Assembly (NCBI GenBank): GCA_022606425.2
Contig: JAHDVF020000493.1
Location: forward strand, 62,001 to 126,000
DNA from: Lepidostoma basale
Lineage: Eukaryota > Arthropoda > Insecta > Trichoptera > Lepidostomatidae
Reading direction: 5' to 3'
DNA: 64,000 bases
Of this stretch, positions 20,610 to 30,290 are shown piece after piece. The translations under genes and the position numbers were made by a program. The notes under the pieces were generated by a model that had not been told where the DNA came from, searched no databases, and saw nothing but the letters and a program-made list of their open reading frames with translations. Each line of letters starts with the position of its first letter. Within the stretch, counting starts at the first letter, position 1.

Positions 20610-21005
20610 CAGTTTTGTACCTGCTTGCACAAAAAGCCACTCGAGGATGAGTCATACTGGTGATTCGGACTGTTTCTCAGAAACAGGTCCCAACTTCTGA
20701 GATTTGGTCCAGACGAACAGCACAGGTGTTTCGTTACGCTTGCACCCTACATCTATTATACCTGCTCTTCACAATCAATTTGCTTTATTCCTCCCTTTAT
20801 TCTCCCAATGGGTCTCAATTCTATGCTATTACCCGTGGTGTTACCTGTCACCTATTTACGCAGGTATTGAACAATATTCGGTAAATAAATGTATCATAAA
20901 ACGGTATACGTAGGGTATTACCGGTTAAATTAAAAAAAAATTATGATGCTGATTTATTTAAACAGGGTGGTTACAAATGGATATTAGTAGATAATAATGG
21001 ATGAG
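20610..21005. other. Unidentified spacer
   Basis: Two overlapping plus frames of about 70 residues (20660-20913) have no recognisable domain. No named repeat seen. Confidence 0.35.
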
Positions 21006-21009
21006 GTAA

Positions 21010-21440
21010 GAATAAAGAACTAAACAATGTATCCAAATATGTAGGTTTGAATATGAACCCGGCAAAGACCAAGGTGATAGGCACGGAAAGGCTTGAAATC
21101 AACATGGACGGCAAAAGAATTGAGAATGTCCAAGAATATATATATACCTGGGACACAATATTCGATTGGGCCGAGATAACCAAACCGCAGAGCTAAAAAG
21201 AAGAATTGGACTAAGCTGGGCAGCTTTCGGAAACATGAGTTACATCCTTAAAATACGGAAAATACCGATCAACCTGAAACGAAAATTCTTTGAAGCCTGA
21301 GGAAGCCTATGAAGGATGATCTAAACAGACACGTCGGAATAACCTGGATGCAGTCTGCACAGGACAGAATGGCATGGAAGCAAATGAAGGAGGCCTTGGT
21401 CCAGGAGTGGACGGGAATAGGCTGAGGAAGAAGAAGAAGA
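21010..21440 (+). mobile_element. LINE D 3' fragment with internal deletion
   Basis: Post-RT text VGLNMNPAKTKVIGTERL, then ENVQEYIYTWD, decays through frameshifts, skips the usual C-terminal module at about 21300 and ends gaggccttggtccaggagtg followed by gaagaagaagaag. Matches the tail at 6545-6606. Confidence 0.65.
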
Positions 21441-21597
21441 AGTAGAGGTAAGAATGGTTAAATATATATATAATACAATTAGTGTGAAAAGAAAAATAAG
21501 TCGAGGAAGGCCAATGAAGACATGGCTCAACCCTTTACACTCGAGTACACGATTTAATGAAAAACAAAACGAATATTTTTTTTATGGAAGTTATGTA

Positions 21598-21671
21598 TCC
21601 CCTATAGACCCTTATGTATGGAAGTGAAGCTTGGATTTGGCAGAAGAAGGATGAAAGTAGGATAATTGCCA
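21598..21671 (+). mobile_element. Short LINE A fragment
   Basis: cccttatgtatggaagtgaa, then ggcagaagaaggatgaaagt is the LMYGSE.W.WQKKDES part of LINE A. It is cut off and joined directly to an earlier segment of another copy at 21672. Confidence 0.7.
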
Positions 21672-22785
21672 TGTAAAGAATTACAACTTTCTCCCTAAGG
21701 AATTTAAACTGATCACGGCAATTACATCGCTGTACACAGAAAGCACTGCTAGTGTCAGAGTAAATGGGGATCTTACAGCCTGGTTTGATATCAATAAAGG
21801 TGTCAAACAGGGGTGTGTAATGTCTCCATGGTTGTTTAATCTATATATGGACAAGTGTATGAAAGAGCTGAAAGGGTTGGAAGCAGGTGCAAAAATGGAA
21901 GGTGTGGCAGTAAGCTGTTTGTTGTATGCGGACGACGCTGTGCTACTTGCAGACAACGAGCACGAACTGCAAGCCCTGGTGTCTAGTATGTATGAGGTAT
22001 GCAAGCGATACGATTTGATGATGAATGTGAATAAGTCTAAGGTAATGATTTTCGAAAAAGAAGGAAGCATGACAGTCTGCAACATTAGTGTAAACGGTGA
22101 AAATCTGGAACAAGTGGATGAATTTGTTTATTTAGGAAGTATGTTTACAAAGGATGGGAGGGTGGAGAAGGATATTGAAAGAAGGGTTGGGGCAGGCAAC
22201 AGAATAAATGGTGCACTTAAAGTTGTCATCGCAAACAAAAGCCTATCCAAAAAAGCCAAGATGGCAGTGCACAATGGTGTTCTTGTGCCGACCCTTATGT
22301 ATGGAAGTGAAGCATGGAACTGGCAAAAGAAGGATGAAAGTAGAATAAATGCAGTAGAAATGAGATCTCTCAGACGAATGTGTGGCAAATCTGTATTTGA
22401 TAGAGTGACAAATGCAAGTATAAGAAGTGAATGTGGTGCGAATGAAAGTGTTATGAACAAAATAAGGAAAGGGTCATTAAGATGGTTTGGACACATGGAA
22501 AGAATGAGTGAAGACAGAATGGTAAAGAAGGTATATGTAAACGGCGTGAACGGAGCTAGAAATAGAGGAAGGCCGAGGAAAACGTGGCACGATCAAATCA
22601 ATCAAATATTGAATGTCGGACACGTGAGGAGTCGGAGAAATCGACGTGCGTGCATGACAAGATGTATGAATGTAGAGGAATCGAGAGATGTATGTCAAGA
22701 CAGAACAGTGTGGCGTTCCATTCTTTCTGCCTACCCCTCCGGGGAGACGGCGTGATGGTTAGTTAGTTAGTTAGTTAGTTAGAAT
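21672..22785 (+). mobile_element. LINE A, longest and best preserved copy
   Basis: 5' truncated inside the RT domain and complete at the 3' end: hairpin cccctccgggg, stop within gcgtgatgg, then (gtta)n ending near 22782. The 3' untranslated part is only a few bases plus the repeat tail, so the sequence recognised by the element's own RT must overlap the last codons. Confidence 0.9.
21820..22755 (+). CDS. Reverse transcriptase C-terminal half (LINE A, open frame)
   Basis: 311 residues from the first ATG, but the frame is open further upstream to about 21680 (reading FLPKEFKLITAITSLYTEST and KGVKQGCVMSPWLFN before and through that ATG), so the ATG is internal to RT and not a true start. Order: MSPWLFNLYMD, CLLYADDAVLLAD (catalytic YADD, about residues 46-49), MMNVNKSKVM, FVYLGSMFTKDGRV, LMYGSEAWNWQKKDESRINA, MRSLRRMCGKS, RWFGHMERMSEDRMVKK, GRPRKTWHDQINQIL, SAYPSGETA stop. 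RTE-like non-LTR retrotransposon. No stops or frameshifts, which suggests recent insertion. The N-terminal endonuclease and fingers are missing, so it is not an active enzyme. Confidence 0.85.
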   Translation: MSPWLFNLYMDKCMKELKGLEAGAKMEGVAVSCLLYADDAVLLADNEHELQALVSSMYEVCKRYDLMMNVNKSKVMIFEKEGSMTVCNISVNGENLEQVDEFVYLGSMFTKDGRVEKDIERRVGAGNRINGALKVVIANKSLSKKAKMAVHNGVLVPTLMYGSEAWNWQKKDESRINAVEMRSLRRMCGKSVFDRVTNASIRSECGANESVMNKIRKGSLRWFGHMERMSEDRMVKKVYVNGVNGARNRGRPRKTWHDQINQILNVGHVRSRRNRRACMTRCMNVEESRDVCQDRTVWRSILSAYPSGETA

Positions 22786-23069
22786 TTAAAAAAAAATTAA
22801 AAATAAAGTCATTTTAAAATGAGATTTTAATTTATACTTAAATTCATTATACAGAGTATGAGCTAACATCCTTACAGTATTTGTTGTAATTAATGTTTCT
22901 TACTTCTTCAGTGGGTATTCTATCACACATTGATTTAACGCACACTCTTCTGAGTTATCTTATTTCTACGCCATTTATCCTATTTTCATCCTTCTATTTA
23001 CGAAAGACTTAATCAAAAACAACTTACGAGATGTCAGTTGAAACATCCAATTTTAGAAGTTGGTTAGTG

Positions 23070-23527
23070 CAGTGGTCCCCAACCTTTTTGTCGCCGCGGA
23101 CCAATCAACGATTCATAATTTTACCGCGGCCCACTGGGGGGGAGGGGAGACATATTGAACATAGTTTTTTTTTAATTTATAAACAATATATTTGTACAAT
23201 ATAGGTATAATGATAAAATTTACAACTGTGGTACATAAGTTATAGTGACAAATAATAGTAGAGAAAACACAAGGTTTGTGGGAAAAATGAAGAATGCATA
23301 TTGTAGTGTGTTGTTGTTTTACTTCGAAGGTATGGTCGGAAGGTCGGTGGTAACTTAGAGTGAAGGGGTTTTTAACGGAATAACTATTTTAAGCTATAAT
23401 TCAGTTTTATAGGGTGTGTTCGATTCTTAAAAAGTAATTTTGATTTTTAAGCAGGCCCTTGCACGGCCCAGTACCATTTGGTGCACGGCCCGATGACGTG
23501 CCGCGGCCCGGGGGTTGGGGACCACTG
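23070..23527. mobile_element. hAT-type non-autonomous element (458 bp) with 8-bp TSD
   Basis: Ends cagtggtccccaacctt and ggttggggaccactg form terminal inverted repeats. ggttagtg is duplicated at 23062-23069 and 23528-23535, the 8-bp target duplication expected for hAT. The GC-rich ends (gccgcggacca, gccgcggcccggg) frame an AT-rich core with no ORF. Confidence 0.95.
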
Positions 23528-23539
23528 GGTTAGTGTAAA

Positions 23540-23935
23540 CATTCAACCTGTTTTACTTGCAAAAAAAATCAAAGGCAGTGAGTCACCTTCCTGCCTCTAA
23601 ATTTGGGCTTAGCGAACTGCAATATCTAGTGCACAATAGCACAAGCTCTAAGCAAAAAATAGTGTTCTCACACAAAAAATACGGGCCCATTTCCATGGAT
23701 AGCCGCGTTTGCTTTCGTCTGCCACTACGTCTGACCGTTCCCAGTTTGTTGTCGAAAGTTTTAACAACGGAAGATGCTTTTGTGACGAGTATGACTCCAT
23801 TATTATTATTTTTCCTTTATTAGTTTCTATTATATCATCCTTGCTCGGTGATCATCTCAAGGATATGTATTATTACTGTAATATTTTATTACTGTTTTTT
23901 TACGTTTATTTTAAAGTCTACTGAGCTCATTAAAA
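23540..23935. other. Unidentified spacer
   Basis: Two overlapping plus frames (23557-23823 and 23709-23924) have no known domain. Nothing else recognised. Confidence 0.35.
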
Positions 23936-24097
23936 TCCTAAAAAAAGCTTATTCAAAAAGCTAAAACAGCAGTGCACAGTAGTGTTCTTGTTACGGCCCA
24001 TGTGTATGGAAGTGAAGTATGGAACTGGCAAAAGAAGGATGAAAGCAGATAAATGCAGTAGAAATAAGATCTCTTGTCGAATATGCGATAAATCTAT

Positions 24098-24358
24098 ATA
24101 TCGTCGCCCCAGAGCAATAGTGAGGTAAACCAGTGCCATCTTGACAATATAACAAGCCGTAATGTTCCTTTGATATTGTTTATGGTTTGACTTGGTGGAG
24201 GCCTTGCACTTATTTGGGTCTCCTAGGGCCTAGGAGACCCAAATAAGTGCAAGGCCTCCACCAAGTCAAACCATAAACAATATCAAAGGAACATTACGGC
24301 TTGTTATATTGTCAAGATGGCACTGGTTTACCTCACTATTGCTCTGGGGCGACAATAT
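24098..24358. mobile_element. Near-perfect 261-bp palindrome (foldback element)
   Basis: Every base from 24098 to 24358 pairs with its mirror around the central g at 24228, with one mismatch noticed (24102 with 24354). Ends are tcgtcgccccagagcaatag and ctattgctctggggcgaca. It splits a LINE A copy with ta/tata at each border, which supports a transposed foldback MITE over an assembly artefact. Confidence 0.85.
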
Positions 24359-24366
24359 GGTAGAGT

Positions 24367-24468
24367 CTTCTTCTTCTTCTTCTTCGTCAACCTTTATCGA
24401 TCCACTGCTGGACGTAGGCCTCTTCCCTTCCCTTCCACTCGTCTCTGTCTTCTGCCAGCCGCAGCCAC
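24367..24468 (-). mobile_element. LINE D 3' end, 102 bp, with 10-bp TSD
   Basis: On the minus strand it reads EDRDEWKGREEAYVQQW, stop, then (GAA)n: the last ~20 codons and tail of LINE D. atggtagagt is duplicated at 24357-24366 and 24469-24478, the target duplication of this very short retrotransposition event. Confidence 0.85.
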
Positions 24469-24574
24469 ATGGTAGAGTGTCAAATGCAAATATTATATAA
24501 GAAATAAATGCAGTACGAATTAAATTCCTATGAACAAATCAATGAAAGAGTTATTTGGATAGATCGGACACAAA

Positions 24575-25490
24575 CTATCTAACTAACTAACCATCACGCC
24601 TTTTCCCCGGAGGGGTAGGCAGAGGGGATGGATCGCCACAATGCTCTGTCCTGGCATACCTCTCGGGCTTCCTCTACAATCGTACCATGCACGCACGTCG
24701 ATTATTCCGACTTCGAATGTGACCGCCTTTTAGTAATTGATTAATTTGGTCATGCCATGTTTTCATCGGTCGTCCTCGGCTTCTTTTTCCACTCACGCTG
24801 CTTGTGTACAATTTTTTAACCATTCTACTCTCATCAGTCGTTCCATATGTCCAAACCATCTCAGGGATCCTTTTTTTAATTTTATCCATGATGCAGTGAT
24901 CTGCCTTACATTTCTTTCTTATTTCATCATTCGGTATTCAATCATACAACGTTTTCCCGCACATTCTTCTTACGGCATTCATCCTGATTTCATCCTTCTT
25001 TTGCCAGCTCCAAATTTCACTTCCATACATGAGGGTTGGCACTAGAACTCCATTTTTGCTTCTGTGGATATATTTCCATTTGCAGTAATGACTTTGAGTG
25101 CGCCATTTATTTTATTCCCAGGACCAACCCTCCTTTCGATGTCTTTCTCCATTTTTCCGTCTCTTGTTAACATGCTTCCCAGATACGTAAATTCGGTAAC
25201 TTGCTCCAATTTCTCGCCCATCGGACTTATATGACAAATCGTCATATATTCTTCTTTCTCGAAAACCATCACTTTAGATTTAGACACATTCATCACCAAG
25301 TCACTATTTTTGCATGCCTCATACATCCTTGACACTAAGACTTGCAAATTTCCTCTAATGTCAGCGATTAACACAGCATCGTCTGTATTATAACAAACAG
25401 CTGACTGACAAACAATTCATCTTAGCACCAGCCTATGCCTGCAATTCCTTCCATACACTTGTCCAAGTATAGATTGAGCAACCACGATTG
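24575..25490 (-). mobile_element. LINE A copy, decayed
   Basis: Reversed tail and hairpin (ccccggaggggtaggcag). Minus frames 24674-24889 (MKTWHDQINQLLKGGHIR) and 25042-25374 (LQVLVSRMYEACKNSDLVMN, then EFTYLGSMLTRDGKMEKDIE) are separated by frameshifts. The RT YADD region near 25380 is disrupted. Same subfamily as 16287-17222. Confidence 0.8.
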
Positions 25491-25537
25491 ATAGGACACA
25501 AGGAACAGATTAAAGAAAAAATAATCGTAAAGCAGAA

Positions 25538-25580
25538 TAATAATAATAATAAAAATAATAATAAAATAATAATAATACAG
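25538..25580. repeat. (AAT)n microsatellite
   Basis: Imperfect run of taa/taaa units. Flanking sequence to 25900 holds no gene I can recognise. Confidence 0.8.
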
Positions 25581-25908
25581 ATCGCTAAATTATTTTGTTA
25601 TTAAACTATGGTTAACCATTCTGCAAATGATTAAAACAAACGATATTATTACTTGGTTTAAAAACGAGAGGCAGAAATAAATGTCTTGAAAGAGACTATT
25701 AATTTGACCCAAAGTTTCCAAAGGGACCCAGAACTTACCTGTTTCGAAAATAATTATATCTTTTTCATATTTTTTTTTCTCATGTTGGACCTTTGTCTGA
25801 ACCTGTTCGTCTAGACCAGGACTTAGTCCTCCAGACGGTTCATCTTATGGCAGTTTGCAAAAAAAGGCAACTACGCATACACATTCAAATCATACCGGTT
25901 ATAGCGTT

Positions 25909-25965
25909 AAACTAGCTAACTAACCACCACGCCGTTTCGCCGGAGGAGTAGGCAGAATGGATGTA
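25909..25965 (-). mobile_element. LINE A 3'-end remnant
   Basis: Only the reversed tail and hairpin remain: actagctaactaaccaccac, cgtttcgccggaggagtagg, cagaatgg. Confidence 0.6.
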
Positions 25966-25974
25966 CTCATGACA

Positions 25975-26400
25975 ATGATCAATTTTCACAGATGCTAAAA
26001 TTTATCATTTGTAAACAATTTTATAAAATATTTATTATTTCTTGAACAATGATGAAAAACTCCATATTAAATAATAAATACGAATGAAAACGTCAGTTTT
26101 CTAGAAGTTTTCATTCGTATTAATTTTATAATATTTAAAATATTTAAAATACTGAAGAAGGACTGGTTGTCCGAAACATGTCTGATATGTAATTTTAATA
26201 GTGTTGTACATAAATACAAAGAATATAAAAAAATAAAAAGACAAAAAATACATTTACAACACAAAGCATGGCGAACATAGAAGATATTATAAAATTGTTT
26301 ACAAATATGGTAAATTTTGACAGATTATATTTGATAATAATATTAGACAGACGAAACATGACATTGCCAAAAATTATGATATTTTCTAAAAAACAGACGT
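25975..26400 (+). mobile_element. J-type element with hammerhead-like motif
   Basis: Contains the common arm (tttcttgaacaatgatgaaa, aaacgtcagttttctagaag), motif 26152-26182 and the AT-rich 3' arm ending agtgttgtacataaatac. A second arm, inverted, lies at 26275-26400 (acaaagcatggcgaacatag, acagacgttttcatttgt). Confidence 0.6.
26152..26182 (+). ncRNA. Hammerhead-ribozyme-like motif (ACATGT type)
   Basis: CTGAAGA-A-GGAC-tggtt-GTCC-GAA-ACATGT-C. Differs from the 18889 copy at the variable core position 7 and one loop base, while stem II is unchanged. Confidence 0.6.
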
Positions 26401-26411
26401 TTTCATTTGTA

Positions 26412-27325
26412 AAAACTAACTAACTAACTAACCATCACGCCGTCTCTCCGAATGGGTAGGCAGAAAAAATGGACTGCCACACTTTTCTTTCCTGACATAC
26501 TAATCTCGATTCCTCAACATTCATACATCGTGTCATGCACGCGCGTCGATTTCTCTGACTCCTCAAATGGCCGACATTTTTTTAATTTTTTTTTATTGAT
26601 CATTTACCAAGTACCTACATGGTTTTAATACCTCCCAACTGGGGTAACCCGTTCTAGGGAGGCATTCCTAGTACTCTATATAATTTCAATATATAATATA
26701 ATTTACAAATTTAGGGAGCAGTTAAGGGAAGCAACACATATCTTAAAGTGTATAACTTAAAATTAATTGACTTAAATATTATATAACACTATTTAAACAC
26801 TATATTGTCTTATATAACACTATTTAAACTATTTAATTATTTTTAAAAATTATACTACATTCAAGCCGTCCTTTTTTTAATGTCTCCGTAGTTACATGTT
26901 TTTTGTAATTGCGCATTGTCATTTTTTGTGGGTCGTTTATAGTTTTGTTTATTATGTTATAGAGTTTGGGTCCAAGATAGTAGAAATGTCTTTGCGCATA
27001 AGAAGTTTTAGTTTTTGGTACAAAATGGTTATGTTTGTTGCGTTTCCTCGGTCTTCTTGTATTTCTGGTTTCCTTTACATCGTTAACATATAATTTTTTT
27101 ACCATTCTTTCTTCATTCATTCTTTCCATATGTCCAAACCATCTTAATAATCCTTTCATTATTTTGTTCATAACACCATCATTCACTTCTTATATTTTCA
27201 TTCGACACTCTATCATACACAGAGTATGTACACATTCGTCTAAGATATCTCATTTCTACTGCATTTATTCTACTTTCATCCTTCTTTTGCGAGTTCGATG
27301 ATTCGCTTCCATACATAAGGTATTG
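26412..27325 (-). mobile_element. LINE A fragment interrupted by LINE I
   Basis: 3' part at 26412-26577 (reversed tail, hairpin, last ~40 codons) and upstream part at 27041-27325 (minus: MNDGVMNKIMKGLLRWFGHM, then ERMVKKLYVNDVKE). About 30 bp normally present at the junction are missing, so the insertion removed target sequence instead of duplicating it. Confidence 0.8.
26580..27040 (-). mobile_element. LINE I 3' fragment
   Basis: The minus frame reads YAQRHFYYLGPKLYNIINKT, NYKKHVTTETLKKG: a C-terminal segment like that of several CR1/Rex-type polyproteins (QR.F.Y.G..LYN..P). The 3' untranslated part has aacccgttctagggaggcat, shared with 6607-6715. Confidence 0.6.
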
Positions 27326-27329
27326 ATTA

Positions 27330-27670
27330 TTTATTATGGAGTTTAACACCATTATTAAGAGGACAATAAATACGTTTTTATTTTAAAACAATTTACGCCT
27401 GTTCGAATGGCAGTCAACGGCTTGAGGTAGGTACGTCTTGCTCAGACAGACCTGTGTACTATGGCGGGTAGCTGACCCTTTTGGGTTAGTAACCCCAACG
27501 TGTGACCAATAAAACACAGACACCCGATCTGCACCCACGCCGTTTATACAGACGAGGTCAGGCCGAAGGAGACACTGGATCCCAGACGCAATACGCGGAA
27601 TAGAAAGTGACATAACCTACAAATCATAGCGCCACTAGAACACATAACTTACATTAACTTTATTCAAATC
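27330..27670. other. Unidentified sequence
   Basis: A mixed-composition stretch around 27395-27620 carries a 76-residue minus frame without recognisable domain. Possibly an unrecognised repeat or host exon. I see no convincing splice sites. Confidence 0.3.
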
Positions 27671-27677
27671 AAATTGA

Positions 27678-27800
27678 CGACCTTCGTGGCAGAGTGGTAG
27701 AAGCTTTGGCTGCCATACAATCCCGGAATCGATTCCCGGCGATGGCAGTGTGATTGTCACACTATATTCGGTTTGGTATACAATTATAATATAGGCTGTT
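27678..27800 (+). mobile_element. tRNA-derived SINE (SINE-t), 3' truncated
   Basis: Head cgaccttcgtggcagagtgg (A box), ggaatcgattcccgg (B box) and body gcagtgtgattgtcacac. Ends near gtttggtatacaatt. Confidence 0.8.
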
Positions 27801-27904
27801 TTTTTAGAGGTTTGGTTTTTAAACTGGCAAAATTGTTTCTACAGAATGTAAATCTGACAGTTGACAGTTGACTTGTAGTCAGTACGTTTTGCCATTTTAT
27901 CATC

Positions 27905-28519
27905 AGTTTCAATTTATTTCATTTCATCAATAGACATTACAAAATTAATTTTTAAGGCATCTATTGAGAACAGGTAAAATAATATATTGGTAAAATAATA
28001 ATATACTACCAGAAACGCATGAGAGATGGTTGAACATTAGGAAGACAGGATACCCTCCAGAATTAAGAGTATTTGCCTTCTGAACGTACTTTCACTGATA
28101 TGAAAGACGTCGATTTCCGAGGAGACCGCGTTCAGCAGATTGATTGCTCTTCCCACCGGTGTCACCAGAGCCAGGTTGGTTCTAGCGGCGGATAGGTAAA
28201 ACAATCTATGCTGGCGCTGTCGGAGATATCTGTCGGGAACAAAAAGACCTACACCCTCCAGCACGGCTGAGTTTTCAAAATATCCCCTAATAAGCCTAAA
28301 GAAATGGGTTATGAGAAACCCGTCTCTTCGAAGCTGCAGAGAATTAGACCCCAACATTCCCAAAAGAAACGCTGTGGGATAGAGCCATGGATAGCTACCA
28401 TACTCCTTCATGTAGAGATACCTCAGAAATTTTTTCTGAACCCTCTCCAGCATAAGGGAATATCTCGCCTCGTGCGGACTCCATATCACAGAACCACTTT
28501 CGTGTCTGCTCCGAACCAA
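27905..28519 (-). mobile_element. LINE G 3' fragment with 160-residue open frame
   Basis: The minus frame 28037-28519 includes VQKKFLRYLYMKEYGSYPWL, YPTAFLLGMLGSNSLQLRRD, FFRLIRGYFENSAVLEGVGL, FVPDRYLRQRQHRLFYLSAA and a final EGILSS stop. This C-terminal domain follows RT in Jockey/CR1-group elements. The 3' end (tttcatcaatagacattac) has a degenerate tail. Very close in sequence to 38126-38668. Confidence 0.85.
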
Positions 28520-28574
28520 TGAATTGTATAGTAATCATGAATAGACTGACGTCAGAACAGCCCTTGCAAATTGT

Positions 28575-28830
28575 GCAAATTTGTTTTGAAAATCGTGGTT
28601 CGGTTCCCCAGAACTTTTCGTGCACTACGTCCATATTACGGTCGACATAATCGTCCATCCGAGCAACTTATTCGGAAGACCATAGATCTTTTTCGCACCA
28701 CGTACACTCTAGTGGATAATACGCATCCACAAAGACGACAATTGTCGAAAATTGGATTTCACGATTGTGCTTCATTCGAGCTAGTCGTGGCGCTCATATG
28801 CTCGAAATCATATTTAAACAATAATGGCAT
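28575..28830 (+). pseudogene. DUF4817-type (mariner-like) transposase remnant
   Basis: Reads FPRTFRALRPYYGRHNRPSE, then LIRKTIDLFRTTYTLVDNTH and, after a jump, QLSKIGFHDC. The helix-turn-helix beginning is kept, and the catalytic DDE/D domain is absent. Counterpart of the inverted remnant at 2345-2520. Confidence 0.6.
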
Positions 28831-28981
28831 AAAATTATATATTAAATAAGGCCAATATCATTGACATTAACATTATTTTAATGTGTTTTTTTTTTTTTTA
28901 ATATGTATTGTATACCTCTAAAAAAACACCCTCTATATTAGCTACCTATCACAATTTTTATTTATTTTATTATTATTTATT

Positions 28982-29217
28982 ATTACGTTGAATCGCTCTT
29001 TACATCTTTACAGAGCGAGCCAAATCGATGATTAGAGTATAGAATCATATTGATTCTCATGACATGTGATATGTAGCAAATCTATCGCCATTGGGTAGTC
29101 ACATGAATTCTACACATGACCAAAGACAGTGTGACAATCACACTGCCGTCGCCGGGAATCGAACCCGGGACCTTTTGTGTGGCAGTCAAAACACGAACCA
29201 CTCACTTACGAAGGTCG
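28982..29217 (-). mobile_element. tRNA-derived SINE (SINE-t), alternative 3' end
   Basis: Minus-strand head with decayed A box, ggttcgattcccgg B box and tgattgtcacac body. The 3' end (agcgattcaac, tcgatttggctcgc) is shared with 54405-54475 and differs from the gtatacagtaattgg ending of other copies. Confidence 0.7.
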
Positions 29218-29307
29218 GTGTGTCATGAAAATCAAAACAAATTGTGTACAATAATTGGATTCAAACGACCTTTTGTTTTTAAAAAATCAGTTTGCATACG
29301 CATAACA

Positions 29308-30085
29308 CAAACCATCACGCCGTTTCCCCGAAGGGATGAATGGCCACACTACTCGATTCTGACACACCTATCTAGCTTCCTCCACATTCACAAAGCGGTT
29401 CACACAGTGATGTTCAACTATTCTATCGCTATTTTATTGTCACGTGAATTCTATACAAGACCAAAGACAGTGTGACAATCACACTGACCTTCGGTATGGC
29501 AATGAGAGCTCTTACCGCTTTGCCAAAAAGGTCGAGAATTTCCTCGATGGACCGCCACAGTGTTCTATGCTGAAATAACTCTAGAGTTTCATCTTCATTC
29601 ATATACCGTGACACGCACGCTCAACGATATTTCCGACTACGAACATGGCCACCTTTCATTAAATTTTTTATTTGGTCATGCCGACTCTTTTTCATTTAAA
29701 CTACTTGTATTAAATAAATTTTTAATCTTACTTCCTTCATCCATTCGTTCTATATGTCTTAACCATTTTAAAAGCTTTACTCTATTTTATTTAAGACGCC
29801 ATTCATCTGTAATGCATTCCTTTCCTACTTCTTCCGTCGGAATTCAATCATGCATTGTTTTTCCACATTCTTCTAAGCGATCTCAATTTATCTTGCGTTC
29901 ATTCTTCTCCTGCCAACTATTTGCTTTAGTTCCATACATGAGGGTCGGTACCAGAACATCATTATGCACTGCCATATTTGCTTCATTCGATATATTTCTA
30001 TTGACAGATAATCTCTACAGCACACCAACCCTCAAAATATTTCATAATACTTTACCAAGGCGCAACGTGTTCTTCCCATAAACTT
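29308..30085 (-). mobile_element. LINE A, strongly decayed, split by a SINE
   Basis: Reversed hairpin end (gccgtttccccgaaggga), remnants of the last codons, interruption by SINE-t at 29428-29533, then matches to the RWFGHMERM-to-LMYGSE region with many frameshifts up to about 30085. Confidence 0.65.
29428..29533 (-). mobile_element. tRNA-derived SINE with B-box region deleted
   Basis: Body (agtgtgacaatcacact) joins directly to ccttcggtatggc, so the ~23 bp with the B box are missing. The A-box part (agctcttaccgctttgcca on the plus strand) is kept. Confidence 0.7.
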
Positions 30086-30129
30086 TTATATCGTCGGTAA
30101 CTCATTAAGTGACATTTCAAATTTTTCTC

Positions 30130-30290
30130 ATTTTTTTGCAACTTCCGCATCAGACTTGTGAATTCTACGTCAGAAAACAATCACCAAGTGTATTTATTAA
30201 AGAATAACAGTTATTATTTAATAAAAACACTTGGTGATTACTTTCTGACGTAGAATTCACAAGTCTGATCAGAAATTGCAAAAAAAAAAA
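30130..30290. mobile_element. Hairpin element (long inverted repeat)
   Basis: atcagacttgtgaattctac near 30149 and its reverse complement ending at 30269, with further pairing (aatcaccaagtg / cacttggtgatt) towards the centre and tttttttgcaa / ttgcaaaaaaa outside. Arms of about 60-70 bp with few mismatches. No ORF. Likely a small foldback MITE. Confidence 0.75.

Larger units (their letters stand above)
23940..24572 (+). mobile_element. LINE A fragment interrupted by two insertions
   Basis: Left part (to about 24097) gives KAKTAVHSSVLV, then MEVKYGTGKRRMKAD-like broken text and ends aaatctatata. Right part (from about 24469) resumes with tagagtgtcaaatgcaaata and decays. Between them sit the palindrome 24098-24358 and a small LINE D tail 24367-24468. 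Confidence 0.75.

Noticed and set aside
21820..22755. Active retrotransposon gene
   Set aside because: The frame is intact but lacks the endonuclease and the first half of RT, so it is a 5'-truncated copy.
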